Positions 49,554 through 61,640 of a stretch of DNA of 64,000 bases are shown in pieces. Positions within the stretch are counted from its first letter, which is position 1, and each line of letters opens with the position of its first letter. Below the pieces are notes generated by a model that had not been told where the DNA came from, searched no databases, and saw only the letters and a list, made by a program, of their open reading frames with translations. Made by a program: the position numbers and the translations under genes. Source of the stretch: Flammula alnicola (taxonomy: Eukaryota > Basidiomycota > Agaricomycetes > Agaricales > Strophariaceae); the NCBI GenBank assembly GCA_015499995.1, contig JADNRV010000020.1, forward strand, positions 310,001 to 374,000, read 5' to 3'.

Positions 49554-52500
49554 CTTGGTGCGTTCTTTCCGTAAGTACGATATGTGCTCATTTATCACTC
49601 GCACGCCAGCATGAGGGTTGGTACTTCTTGGTTTAGTGGGATATCTACGCTATACATATGCAATCACTCCTCATACGTAACATATCACCGGCATCTTTGT
49701 ACGTGCATTTTGCTTTCGTATTCCAGTTTGCGTGGACATGCAGACACTTTTTGTCCACGGTAGACGTGTAGATAATTACTGCTGGGTTATTATCTTTCGA
49801 GTTTCGAATGTCTACGTTTTGTCCTGCCTCTGCTGAATAATATTTTCTGCCCGCTCGATATTTGTGCATGTGTGATAATCCTGAAGCCGAGTGCACCTGC
49901 TTTAGATCTTTTGGTTCGGCCGGAGAAAGCTCGATCACATAGATTTTACGCGTACATGTGTGTTGCAGCTCGTTCTGTGGTTGGTGGTAAATTTGGGAGA
50001 CTCGGAGGCAGGTAGAGTTCTGTACTTGGAGTCGCTTAAAAGACCCTCAAGCCCAGATGTTTTATTTTACATTTTGCATTTTTTGCTGGACGGATCCTGG
50101 CAGCTAGAAAGATCATTAAAATTTCAACGGTGCCGGAGCATCCAGAGCATATGCATACATAGATACAGCGCATCGAGATCGCGACTGCATCAAAACATGC
50201 CTCTGTGGCGTCAAGCGGCGCATGCAGGGTTTGGAATTGGCGTTTTCAGGGTCCAGTATACAGTCCATGGGTATACACTGTGGCCAAGCGACCGGTCGTT
50301 GGTTGTTGGACCGGTACATTGAGCGCATACATACGCGCCATGTTGGACGAATTGAGTACTAAAGGGGGACTTACTGGCCATGTCCCAACCAATTTAAAAG
50401 CGATTGTAATCGTAGAAAATCAAATTCTCTAATTATACTACACTTTCCCACTGACGCGACCGCCAATTGGCAATGAGGTCCTCGTTAATGTTGCCTTATC
50501 TTGGACAGTCCTGGACAATCGTATACGAATTTCTGGAGTCCTTTGTAAGCCTTTGCGAGCCCTTTGTATATCAACCGAATTTGACTTTAGACTGGGCGCT
50601 TGCGGACGAGAATTTTTCAATTCCTCGCGCTCTGCGGACGTCGGAGATTTCCCGGACCTTAAGCTTGCCTTCCTTTTAGCGATGAGGAAATCAATCATGG
50701 AGTTTGGATTAAATAAGTTAGAGCAGGGCAAAACGACCTCGAATATCGACCCCCTTTTGTAAAAAGATCTTACCTTTCTTCTTCCATTTTGCTCAGGACT
50801 CAGGTTCCGACGCTCTGAAGCCGACGGTTGAGCGTTTATTTAATTATGCGCGGGGTTAATTATGCACCCGCGTAGCCCTCGAGCGCATGTCAGTGGCCAT
50901 CCTTGAGATATATATGGTGCCGGTGCCCTCGCACCCAGCAGCCTGAGCTGAACTCACTTTCTAATTCCACGTTCGCTGACACCTCCCCGCGAGTTGAGCA
51001 CGCGGTCGTGGGGTGGCGTGAACTCTGAAGCTCTGAAGATCTGACTTCCAATGAAGACATATAGAGAATGCCGGACCCTTGACCGAATTTTGCCTCGGCT
51101 CCGACTCCAGCCGATATCGGTCAATTATGCCTCATGTCTTTAAAGCTCATGAAAAACCCTCTCGTAAACATGGGTGACATTTCTATTGATTAAAAAACAT
51201 ACCGAAGATAAAACGGCTTAATTTTCCCCTCTATGCGTTGTAAGCTCCATTGGACATTGGGTAGTGAATAATATTAACCTTGTTCTTGTGACCCATAATC
51301 AACTGCGGACGAAGCATGCACCTCGCACTTTCTTCGCATTTGTATGCATTTCTGGTATAATTCAGTTAAAGAAGAACAGAAGAAGGCATTAGACGAGTGA
51401 ATCCCACGCACATGAATAGAGTTAAAAATAAGCAACCCAAAGACATAGAGAAAGAAACTGAATAAGTATACTGTCAATGCCTTGACATCGCCAGCGGCTG
51501 AGGAGCGGAACACAAGTCGTGCAAGAAATTCTCGTATAGTCGCCTGGCCCACGTAGGACAAGGAATGAATCGAGGGTATGTTTGCCTCCCAGCACTCGCT
51601 TCTGCGCACTCCCATGCATTATGAGAAAGGTAGTCGGAGACGGGGTAAGCGAGTGTAATAAAAGATCGAGTGTTCGGTAAGAACTTGCAATTGGCGGATG
51701 TAACTCTAGAACAAGATACTCCATGTTAGGTATGTACGTGTCCAGACAGGACCAGTTAAGAAGAGCTTTCCAGACCTATTTCCGCTCAGCCTCGCATTTC
51801 CAGGAGTACATATGCGAGGGCCATGATTATCCCAAGGGATTCTTCCTAGATTGAGGCGAAGGAATCAATTGTTGCGGGAGAAGCGCTCGCCAATATGTTC
51901 TCCCAGGCGTGAATGACACGTTCTCTTCACTCGAGACCGTAAGAAAAGGCAGGATGACGAGATAGTCTTTTTCTGATATACCGGGATTTGGGAAGCAGTG
52001 GGTCATGAGCTCTGCGACAGCCTGTGTGTGCAGCTGGCCTTGTGTTAGATCTCTAGATCTCGCATCGGGCTGACAAAATATCCCAGAGATGTCATACAGA
52101 GGTGATTGATGATGGCATTATGTCCATGTGATGTCGTTTGAAAGGTAGATCTGACTCCGAAGGTAGGCATCGACGTCTGTGCAAATGTTGCTGGTACAAT
52201 TACACTATGACAGTCAGACCTTGAACAATAGTGACGAGGAGCAAGATAGGTACCCAAGAGCAACACAATAGAGCTCTTGAACCTCATGCTGCCAGTGGAA
52301 ATGGGTCTGGAAATGCAGTCAGAGGGCACTTGCGTGTTCCGGTAATCTTCAACCACCTGCTTCCAAATTAGTCAAGGTTTGCATTTGGCAATGTCAGAGG
52401 TTGGATCATACCAGGAAGCGTTGTTGAACGGCAAAAAAAAACAAGACGGTGCTCCTCCAAGGAACTTCCGTTGAACGGGAACGGTGATCCAAACAATACA

Positions 52501-54090
52501 CCGGTCACGCCGGCGTGACATTTTCGGCGCTGTGGCTGGCGCTAGAAATATTTAATAAATAGTATTTTCCTTAAAAACATATCTCAACGCGCACTCACCC
52601 ATTCGATTGCCATAGAAACTTGAACTTCTCCTCGCTCGCCTTCCATTGCTACAGATCCTGTGGGGGAGCTGGCTGAGAATTTACCGGTACCCTTCGCACT
52701 TGAATGTCATCTCACCTAACGACTTTTCGGTATGTAAGACGCCAGGCATGTGCGTGCCAAGCTCAGAGCTGCCGACACTGGAACTTGGACAGAACGTGTT
52801 CAAGACCAGCTGCAGAGTTCCAGGCGAACTCAATGGACGTTTGGAAAATCCTTTCCTTCTTTGTTCTTCTTCGGTTCTTTAGCGCCGACACCACCGTGAC
52901 TATCTTGGGCCTTGGCTAATACTCAGTTAATCTCGAGCCTCGAGGATCATAGAAAGGTGGTAATCTGCATGCCAGTGTATTCGGTTCCACTTTCAAAAAG
53001 ACTCAATGTAAGGACAGGGCTTCGAGTCTGGACTGCGTCGTACTTTGGCTCTTCAAATTCCTGCCTTCAATGCTGCTAACCTTTCTTTGGCGGCTGTGGT
53101 CGACCTCGATAGATATCAAAAGACCGTCTGCTGGCCAGGTTAAAATCCAAGAAAATGGTTATAAGCCCTTACTAGTCCTGGACATTTTTCCTCGCTCGTT
53201 TGTCGAGACGCGCCTCTTGCTTCTTCTGGATATACAACATCAACGCGGCAAGATGGCACCTAGGACGCGGCACCTTTTTTCCCTTCACAGAACTTGGTGC
53301 GGGGTGGAGCCACCGTGGATTCTAGCTGGATAGGTGTTAGGCAGGCGGCTTCTCTAATTCCCACTCCCCAAGGCTGCATCCTCATCTATGACTCCTCCTT
53401 ATCTTCCTCAACCAATTGGACATTTCCGGTGCCATGAAGGGTTCAGAGGATCTGGCTTCTGAGAGCATATCTCTGTAAAATTACATTCTTTCATCGCCTA
53501 GGGTTCTGAATCAAAGTTAAATACCAAGGTCGACGTCTTCAGAAAATTCGAAATCTCCATCACCCTGATCTCAGCTTTGACACGGCCGTGGAATCAAGTT
53601 GTTGGATCCACCAACTACGCCTTCATAAAAAATTGTCTTTTCATAGTACCCGTATTGGGAGAGGGTACCCTCTTGTTTCTCTGTTCGCACTCATTCGCGA
53701 GTCCTCGTACAAGGAGGATAGCGGCTCTTTCGGCCTGCTGACGTATGGGGATCTGTGTAGACCTTCTGCTCGAATTCCTACATTATATACAATTTCAGAG
53801 CCAATGCAGGCGAGGGAACGGATGTCAGGATGATAGCACCGTCTTCCGATGTTATCCAAATCTCGGCAGGGTTTCAACGTTTCAACCCCTAGGGTCGAAA
53901 GAAGCCCAACGACTGATAGCAAATACATAAATACTTGCGATTGATAGATCAGACAATCGCCTGGAAAGGTGAATTATTTCCAAGAATTATTTATTCTATG
54001 ACATCGTGACGCCGCCCAACGTTGGACAGATTAACGCTCGCTGAACTTGAAGCAGATCGCCTATGTCAACGGTGTATGACTCAAATAATT
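49554..54090. other. 4.5-kb gene-poor region
   Basis: No gene recognised. Open frames are short on both strands and resemble nothing known. A frame at 52285-52045 (minus) starts with a signal-like MRFKSSIVLLLG but is only 80 residues without a clear domain. A TATATATA-like box is at about 50910. No terminal repeats or target duplications were found. It may be degenerate transposon or gene remnants, or long untranslated regions. Confidence 0.45.
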
Positions 54091-55779
54091 TCATTCAGAG
54101 TCAGTCTCTGTAGTCTCGTCGTCGCTGTCGCTTTCTCTCTCCAATGCTTGCTTGGCTGCCATTTCAATCACATCGAGGTCCCAACCAATCAAAGCTTTAT
54201 CAACTTTGACCTCCATCAAGTTCTTTCCCAACAATTGGAGTATGCCATCACTGTTGGTAGAAGGAGTTTCCTTTAGCCAGCGAATGATGCCAAGTCACAG
54301 AAAAGCGATACCCACTCTGCATCGGCCTGAATCCAAACACAGAAGTCATCTATCCAAATTTTGCTGTAGATATAGTACACTTCGTGATGGTCAAAAATGT
54401 TTTTCATTTCAAGAAGACATCTCATGACCGTTCGTTTTCCCTTTTGGAGGATGCCGGCTACGTCTTCCCGACATTTCTCAACAAGGATGAAGGAACGATA
54501 TAAGGGGAATGTCAATGAGCGTCGGTACGACGGCACGAGTGACTCTTGGAGTTCGTCTTTGGTGAAAACATGGTGGCCTCCCATATAACGGGAAGAGTGC
54601 GGAGGATCCAGGGCCGTGAACGCAGGCGTCAGGTTACCCATCGTCCATGCGCTTTCTGGTGTAGGGTCGTGTTGTGACGTCCTCGAGTCATACATATAAG
54701 AAAAGAGCAATGTGAGGAGAGTGAGATACAAATCATGTGTCTGAATCTCTGTAGCGAGGTCTATAGAGGGAAATGAGTAAGCTCTTCGGACATTCTTCTC
54801 GATAGGGATGTTGCACAACAATAACTCACATTCTTTCCGCGGCAGGCGCAGCATTTCCGCGTTTTCTTTCTCCGTATACTGAAACACACCATCGTCGGAG
54901 ACATGAGGATGCGTCCAGGCTATCAATTCTTGGATGTATCATCGTCCATAAAATCTGCCCTGTTTAAATATTGTATGAGTTAACCGCCTCCGATTGCAGA
55001 GACAAGATCATCCTCACATGTAATGTTCCTCGTCCCATTTTTCGTTCTCGTGTTTGATGCGCCTGGCACGACGTTCCTCCTTGGCACAGACTTCAGCATC
55101 ATCACCCAGTTCGTTAATTTCGTTTTCTGTGTGTGTAGCATGCTTGAGATAGCCGGAGTGCATATCCAAGAAACCATAGTGCATTTGCATCGAGAGGTTG
55201 AGAGGAGGTAACCCTTCTTGAGGAACCTCCTGGGGTAACTGCCAGTCATTTTCTGCCGCTGGAAAAGACAAATAGGTTAAGGTGAAAACGGCTACTAGAT
55301 AATAAAATACCTTGGGCTATTTCGTCATTCTCTAACGAAAGACCTTCCGTTCTTGAGACCAGTTCATCCTCTGGAAGACACTCCGACGATAAAACTTCGA
55401 TTGAGGGTGTTGGATTTTGAACGGTTCGTCGAGGCGCTAACAGTTTCGCCAGAAGGTCAAGGTCATCGAACACCTCTCCTTTATTCTCCTTTGTCAAGGT
55501 GATAGTGAGAGTTCCCGAACTTGGGTCGTACTTGGCGGAAGAGTTGTCATCCTCCAGCACAGGTTTTGAGAAATTTAGCCGCAGAAAGTAAGGGTTTACG
55601 TGAACTGTGACCAAGGTGTCATCGACGTTTATCTCAACATCGGCTGCCTAGCTTTCCCCGTAGTGAGACGGATACTCCGATAAGATGCGAGAGAAACGGC
55701 GCACACGAATAGAAGGGCAGTACATGGCCACAATGACCGCATCTTCGGTCTGACTGCAGCTGAATCGGGGTGTAATCAT
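54091..55779 (-). CDS. shq1: Shq1, H/ACA snoRNP assembly factor
   Basis: Start MITPRFSCSQTEDAVIVAMYCPSIR; an intron of about 60 nt then joins AADVEINVDDTLVTVHVNPY and FLRLNF, the CS/p23-like domain (residues 1-95). Middle: LPQEVPQEGLPPLNLSMQMHYGFLDMHSGY. The C-terminal Shq1 domain carries LPRKECELLLCNIP, LLTLLFSYMYDSR, SAWTMGNLTPAF, YRRSLTFPLYRSFILVEKC, TVMRCLLEMKNIFDHHEVYY and SKIWIDDFCVW. It ends in an acidic tail (ESDSDDETTETDSE, stop 54091-54093). Shq1 holds dyskerin (Cbf5) before assembly of H/ACA snoRNPs (family knowledge). A TG-less exon join near 54950-55010 is the least certain. Divergent from trp2. Confidence 0.87.
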
Positions 55780-56090
55780 GTTGATGGAAGAGAAAAGAGC
55801 TCAGGCGAGACTTTCTGGATGTTCCTCTGGGGGGTGCTGTATGCCGACAGAGCCCGTAGGAGAGAATGGTATCGGCCCCGTTCAAGTTGGAGTCGGAGGA
55901 GTGTAAATATTTTTGATCTGGATTCTGGAGGTGAGTCCGGAATTCAGTCTGATCGTGACTCAATCATCTCCCAAGTCGACTTCACAACACTCTGGACACT
56001 AACCTATATATTCAGGGCTGTACACTATCTATCTTTGAGCGCCAATTCTTGTTTCATCTTATTCTTGAGCTTGAATAACCATGGATCCAC
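55780..56090. promoter_or_regulatory. Divergent shq1 / trp2 promoter
   Basis: 311 bp between start codons. CT-rich short stretches but no recognised factor site (no clear Gcn4-type TGACTC palindrome beyond one TGACTCA at about 55956). Confidence 0.4.
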
Positions 56091-57895
56091 AGGTGGGCCC
56101 ATTTCACTACTGACCGTCCTCATTAGCTGATCTTATCAACCTCAGACGCTACCCGCACACCCATCGCTGGCTACGGTGGAAAATCTAATCATCAACGAAA
56201 AACGAGGGAACTGTGTTCCTGTATACGTCGAACTTCCTGCCGATCTTATAACGCCATGCATGGCCTATCTTCGCATTGCGAAGCACTCCAAATACAGCTT
56301 CCTCCTCGAGTCAGTAATTGGAGGGGAGAATGTCGCAAGATACAGCTTCATCGGTGCTGGTGCGTTGATATCACCCCGTTGGATTGCGTCGAAATGTTGA
56401 ACCTATGTCTTGATTCTAGATCCCCTCAAGGTAATCAAGACTGGACCTGGGGAAGAAATCACAGGAGATCCTATGGTTGCACTCCAGAAAGAGCTCTCGC
56501 TCCACCAATACGTCAAGATCCCAGAAGTGCCAACGTTTACTGGAGGTGCCATCGGTTACGTTTCCTATGATTGCATCCAGCACTTTGAGCCCAAGACGAA
56601 AGCCGACCTCCATGATCCTCTTCACATTCCCGAGGCCGTTTTCATGCTCGTCGACACGCTCCTCATCTACGACCACATATACCAAACGCTGAAGGTCGTC
56701 TCACATGTTTTTATCCCCAAGAATTTTGGATCAACAAACCTCGCCTTTACATACCAAACAGCCGTCTCCAAGGCCCGCCGACTTGCTAAACTTCTCTTGT
56801 CGAGTACTACCCCGGAGCCACCCCAAGCACTCATTGTTTTGGGCAACGAGGCCGTTTCCAACGTCGGAAAAGAGGGCTATGAGGGCTTTGTGACAACTCT
56901 GAAAAAGCATATTATCGCTGGTGATATCATCCAGGCCGTGCCCTCTCAGCGCCTTGCTCGACCGACTGCCTTGCATCCTTTTAACGCCTATCGACATCTT
57001 CGTCAAGTAAACCCATCGCCCTACATGTTTTATTTAGATTGCGGAGACCTGCAAATTGTCGGCGCAAGTCCAGAGACTTTGTGTAAAGTCGAGAAAAACG
57101 TCGTGTATAATCATGCCATTGCAGGCACGATCAAGAGAGGGAAAACACCAGAAGGTAAGCCGTGGTTATTTTATATCGTTTGTCTTCTCCAAGTAAAATT
57201 TCTCGCAGAGGACGAGAAGTTGGGTGCTATTCTCCTTGCATCAGAGAAAGACCGAGCGGAACACATCATGCTCGTTGACCTTGCTCGGAACGACGTAAAC
57301 CGTGTCTGCCAACCCAAAACTGTCAAGGTGGATCATCTCATGAATGTCGAGAAATTTAGTCATGTCATCCATTTAACTTCGCAAGTTTCGGGTGTTCTGA
57401 GAGAAGGATTAACGAGGTAAATTTTCATTATCCCCTACCCACACGTCGAGCTTATTATTTTTCCAGGTTTGATGCATTCCGATCTATATTCCCTGCTGGT
57501 ACCGTATCAGGTGCTCCAAAAATCAAGGCAATCGAGATCGTCTCTTCTTTGGAAAAGGAGCGCCGCGGGGTGTATGCAGGAGCGGTTGGTCGTTTCGACT
57601 TTGCTGACGACGAGATGGACACATGCATTGCAATCCGAACTATGACATTTAAAGATGGTGTTGCATATCTGCAAGCAGGAGGAGGCATCGTCTTCGACAG
57701 TGTCGAGGAGGAAGAATATATCGAAACCATCAACAAACTCGGAAGTAATGTAAGAGCGCTGGAGGAGGCTGAACGTAAGTTTGTTTTATGTCCATATCTG
57801 TGTTCGATGCTCAATCTAGTTGTTCAGGGTACTGGCATCAAATACAGCAAAACCAAGCTCTCAAAAAGGCGGCAACACGAAATTTGGGTGCATAG
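56091..57895 (+). CDS. trp2: Anthranilate synthase component I
   Basis: The first exon is just 12 nt (ATG GAT CCA CAG, 56091-56102). Then come [15 protein letters not shown] and the tryptophan feedback site YSFLLESV. The chorismate-binding domain has [109 protein letters not shown] and [14 protein letters not shown]. It makes anthranilate from chorismate and glutamine-derived ammonia, the first step of tryptophan synthesis, with the Trp3 glutaminase subunit. The last exon reads [21 protein letters not shown], stop 57893-57895. It ends 24 bp from the convergent uS2m stop. Confidence 0.93.
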
Positions 57896-57919
57896 GATAG
57901 AGTATATTATTGCGTGTAA

Positions 57920-58914
57920 TTAGTTATCATCGTCTTGAGCGTTAGAGATATGATGATTAGTTCTCTGCCGCGATTTTTTGTCGTTCTTCCTGAGCTCCTC
58001 TAGTTGGTCTTGTTGGCGAAGCGCGACACCTTCTCTACCCGCAATGCTGAGAACTCCTCCGATCAACTCTGCGGTCCGTGTATTTTCGTCGTTGGCCGGG
58101 ATTGGGTACATCACTAGACGTGGGTCGACGTTCGAGTCAATGATACCAATAGTAGGCACATGCTCAGCAGCACATTCGTTGATAGCGATGACATTTTGCA
58201 GAGGATTGAGGATGATGGCGAGGTCGGGAATCATACGCTGCTTGTCGACGACATCTTCACCAAAGAATTGTCGTCGATTGGACAAGGTGCCTGGAAGCCA
58301 ACGATCGCCGACGAAGAAGCCTTGTTTTTCCAACCGCTCTGACGCTTTTTGCACTATAGGGCGGAGGTCCGGGCGTGTGCCAATGAATACGATTATTCCA
58401 CCAGCTCGCGCGACAGATCGGACAAGATTTGCAGCGCGACGGAGCATGGGCAGCGTGTGGTCGAGGTCAATGATGGTAATACCCGCGCGTGTTCCGTAGG
58501 CATAAGGAACGAAATTGGGATTCATTCGGGTTGATGCATGTCCGAAATGCGCCCCAGATGCTAGCAGCGCGGAAATAGTCGCGTTCGGCTGGGGTTGACG
58601 TAGCGCGTCTCTCAGTTTGAAGGCCGTCTGCGAATTAGTCGTAGAGCCATATTGTTCAAAAAACTTCACTACAGAAAATGAAAATAGTTAATGCCTGACG
58701 CGGAAAAATATGAGGCATATGTAGACGAACGCAGTGAACTGTCTTCGGCTCTCTTTTCCTTGAATGCCTGCCAATCTTGGAGGGTTTCCAAGCGTTTGGG
58801 CTGCTCGGTAGATTGGTGTCGGATGATTATTCTGCTACAGGATACAGATTTTGAGGCAGGTTTTGATGAACAACGAGCGGCAGCCAGCCATGGCCTAATT
58901 GCTGGCTGGGACAT
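57920..58914 (-). CDS. mrp4: Mitochondrial small-subunit ribosomal protein uS2m
   Basis: Start [20 protein letters not shown] is a typical matrix-targeting peptide. Exon 2 (about 58670-57920) encodes the S2 fold: [87 protein letters not shown] and [21 protein letters not shown] basic tail follows. The single intron most simply uses a GT donor near 58732 and acceptor at 58671. The alternative is a GC donor. It forms part of the mitoribosome 30S-like subunit head. Divergent from the Hsp70 gene (146 bp). Confidence 0.9.
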
Positions 58915-59060
58915 GAAGTTTGGAGGGAGGAGTCTGAGGCGTGGCTGTGCAAAATTCAGATCATTTGCTTACCTCACCCATCGATTTTTTTTCCGCTCTT
59001 CGTTCACCTTCACCTCAACCACCACCCACGACTCGCCTTTCCTTCTCTCTACACTAAAAA

Positions 59061-61340
59061 ATGGCCGAAGATTTGTTTGACGGTGCCATTGGCATTGATC
59101 TCGGTACCACCTACTCGTATGTTCTTTTTCTTTCTGCCCTTGCTATCTGATATTCATTGTCTTTTCTCATCTTAGCTGTGTTGGAGTGTGGCAAAATGAC
59201 CGTGTCGAAATCATCGCCAATGATCGTTCGTATAGTCTCATCGTTCTTAGCTGCATCCGTATTGATATTTTATTTAGAGGGAAACCGCACGACACCATCA
59301 TACGTCGCTTTCTCTTCAGAGGAGCGTCTGATTGGTGATGCCGCCAAAAATCAGGCCGCCATGAACCCCCGTAACACCGTCTTCGATGCCAAGCGCCTGA
59401 TTGGTCGTCGCTTCGAGTAAGCTTGCATTTGAGTGCTCATTTTTTTCATGGACTAATTCTTTTTTTAAGTGACCCTGATGTCAAGAAGGTTCGTTAGCCT
59501 CGCGCTCATGAGACACCAATACAGATATCAATCATTTTCTTCCCTTATAGGATATGACCCACTGGCCCTTTGAGGTCGTCGAGAAGGATGGTTCTCCTCT
59601 AATCAAGGTCAACTACCTCGGAGAGGACAAGACTTTCAGCCCTCAAGAGATCTCGTCAATGGTTCTTTCCAAAATGAAGGAAATTTCTGAGGCTAAGCTC
59701 GGCAAGACCGTCAAAAAAGCTGTTGTCACGTGCGTTTTCCCCAAAATAATTCGATCATTTGTCTAAGTTTTATTAGCGTGCCTGCTTACTTTAACGACTC
59801 CCAACGTCTCGCCACCAAGGATGCTGGTGCCATCGCTGGTCTTGATGTTCTCCGTATCATCAACGAGCCCACTGCTGCTGCCATCGCTTACGGTCTCGAC
59901 CGTCAATCCAAGTCGGAGAAGAACGTCCTCATCTTCGATCTCGGAGGAGGAACTTTCGATGTTTCTCTCCTGAACATCAGCGGTGGTGTCTTCGCCGTCA
60001 AGGCCACTGCCGGAGATACCCACTTGGGTGGTGAGGATTTCGATAACACCCTCCTCGAGCACTTCAAGAACGAGTTCAAGAAGAAGACCAAGCTCGACAT
60101 CACTGAGGATGCCCGTGCTCTACGCCGTCTCCGCAGTGCTTGCGAGCGTGCCAAGAGGACTCTCTCAAGTGTCACCCAGACCACCGTCGAGGTCGACTCT
60201 CTCTTCCAAGTTCGTACTCATTTTATGTCGTGGCCTTGGCTAATTACTTATCGATTGTGTAGGGTGAAGACTTCTCGGCCAACATCACTCGTGCTCGTTT
60301 CGAGGAGATCAATGCTGCCATGTTCAAGTCCACACTCGAGCCCGTCGAGAAGGTCCTCAAGGATGCCAAGATGGCCCGCGAAAAGGTCGATGATATCGTC
60401 CTTGTCGGTGGTTCCACCCGTATCCCCAAGATCCAATCGCTTGTCTCTGAGTACTTCGGTGGCCGTCAGCTGAACAAGTCGATTAACCCCGATGAGGCTG
60501 TCGCCTATGGTGCCGCTGTCCAGGCCGCTGTCCTTACTGGTCAGACCTCTGACCAGACCAAGGATCTCCTCCTTCTCGATGTTGCACCCCTCTCGCTCGG
60601 TGTTGCCATGCAAGGTGACGTCTTCGGAGTTGTCGTACCCCGTAACACCCCCATCCCCACCAACAAGTCCCGTACATTCACCACCGTCGAGGACAACCAA
60701 ACCACTGTCACCTTCCCCGTGTATGTATTCATCATTGGCCTGGAAGTTTTCTTTTTACTGATATTACCTTTCCAGCTACGAGGGTGAACGCACACAGTGC
60801 CGTGACAACCGTCTCCTCGGAGAGTTCGAGCTTACCGGCATTCCTCCTATGCCCCGTGGCCAGGCTGAGCTCGTCACCACCTTCGAGGTTGACGCCAACG
60901 GTCTCCTCAAGGTCTCGGCCATGGACCGTGCCTCCGGCCGCAAGGCTTCCATCAGTAAGTTTTCTTCGTCGTTGTAGTTGTTCGGATATGGACTCAACGT
61001 CGTTTACTTTAGGCATCACCAACTCTGTTGGTCGTCTCTCGACCGCTGAGATCGACCAGATGATCAAAGATGCTGAGCAGTTCAAGGCCGCCGACAAGGA
61101 GTTCTCTGCTCGTCATGAGGCCAAGTCTGATCTCGAGGCCTACGTCCACCAGGTCGAGAGCACCATCACCTCGCCAGAGATTGGCATGAAGCTCAACGTG
61201 GAGCTAAGTCCCAAGTCGAGGCTGAACTTGCACGGGCCCTTGAGAAGCTCGAGATCGAGGACTCATCAGCTGATGAGCTGAGGAAGGCACAGTTGGGCAT
61301 CAAGCGTGCCCTCCAAAAAGCCACTGCTGGCATCCGGTGA
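59061..61340 (+). CDS. ssb1: Ssb-type ribosome-associated Hsp70, with apparent 1-nt C-terminal frameshift
   Basis: Starts [19 protein letters not shown] and is closest to yeast Ssb rather than Ssa. About nine exons. Nucleotide-binding domain motifs: [56 protein letters not shown]. Substrate domain: [32 protein letters not shown]. Lid: [18 protein letters not shown]. At about 61196 (GCTCAACGTGGAG) one base is missing relative to the family reading KLKRG. Downstream, the shifted frame still encodes the expected lid end ([20 protein letters not shown], stop 61338-61340). As read, translation leaves frame and stops at 61279-61281 with an unrelated 28-residue tail. Either a real truncating allele or an assembly error. 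Ssb chaperones nascent chains at the ribosome. Confidence 0.88.
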
Positions 61341-61640
61341 ACCAGCTGGTATGGTTGATGGTGTGAAGCTTTTGGTCGTGTATCCTCCTTTCTTGTTGCT
61401 TTCTTCTACGTCGGTTTTGCATATGATCAAAATGAAGTCGCGTTGTGTACGATTTTATCTTCGGTATCAGTTCCTAACGAAGAACTGTGTAATTCCATGA
61501 CGATTAAAAGTAATGACTTTTTGATAGATTGCCTAACGATATTCTTTCTCCACTCGAGCTGTGTGAAATGTGGATGTCTCAAACCAAAAATACAGGTGAT
61601 ATAAGATACAAGATGGAAAAAGGCTGCAACGATGATCGAA
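61341..61640. other. Convergent ssb1 / rfc2 3' flanks
   Basis: 300 bp between the ssb1 in-family stop and the rfc2 stop; no gene seen. Confidence 0.5.

Noticed and set aside
50438..50731. 97-codon minus-strand frame
   Set aside because: No similarity to a known family and no splice partners; treated as chance.
51838..52285. Spliced small secreted protein gene on the minus strand
   Set aside because: A signal-like start and a plausible 49-nt intron exist, but every join runs into a stop codon, so no coherent model could be built.
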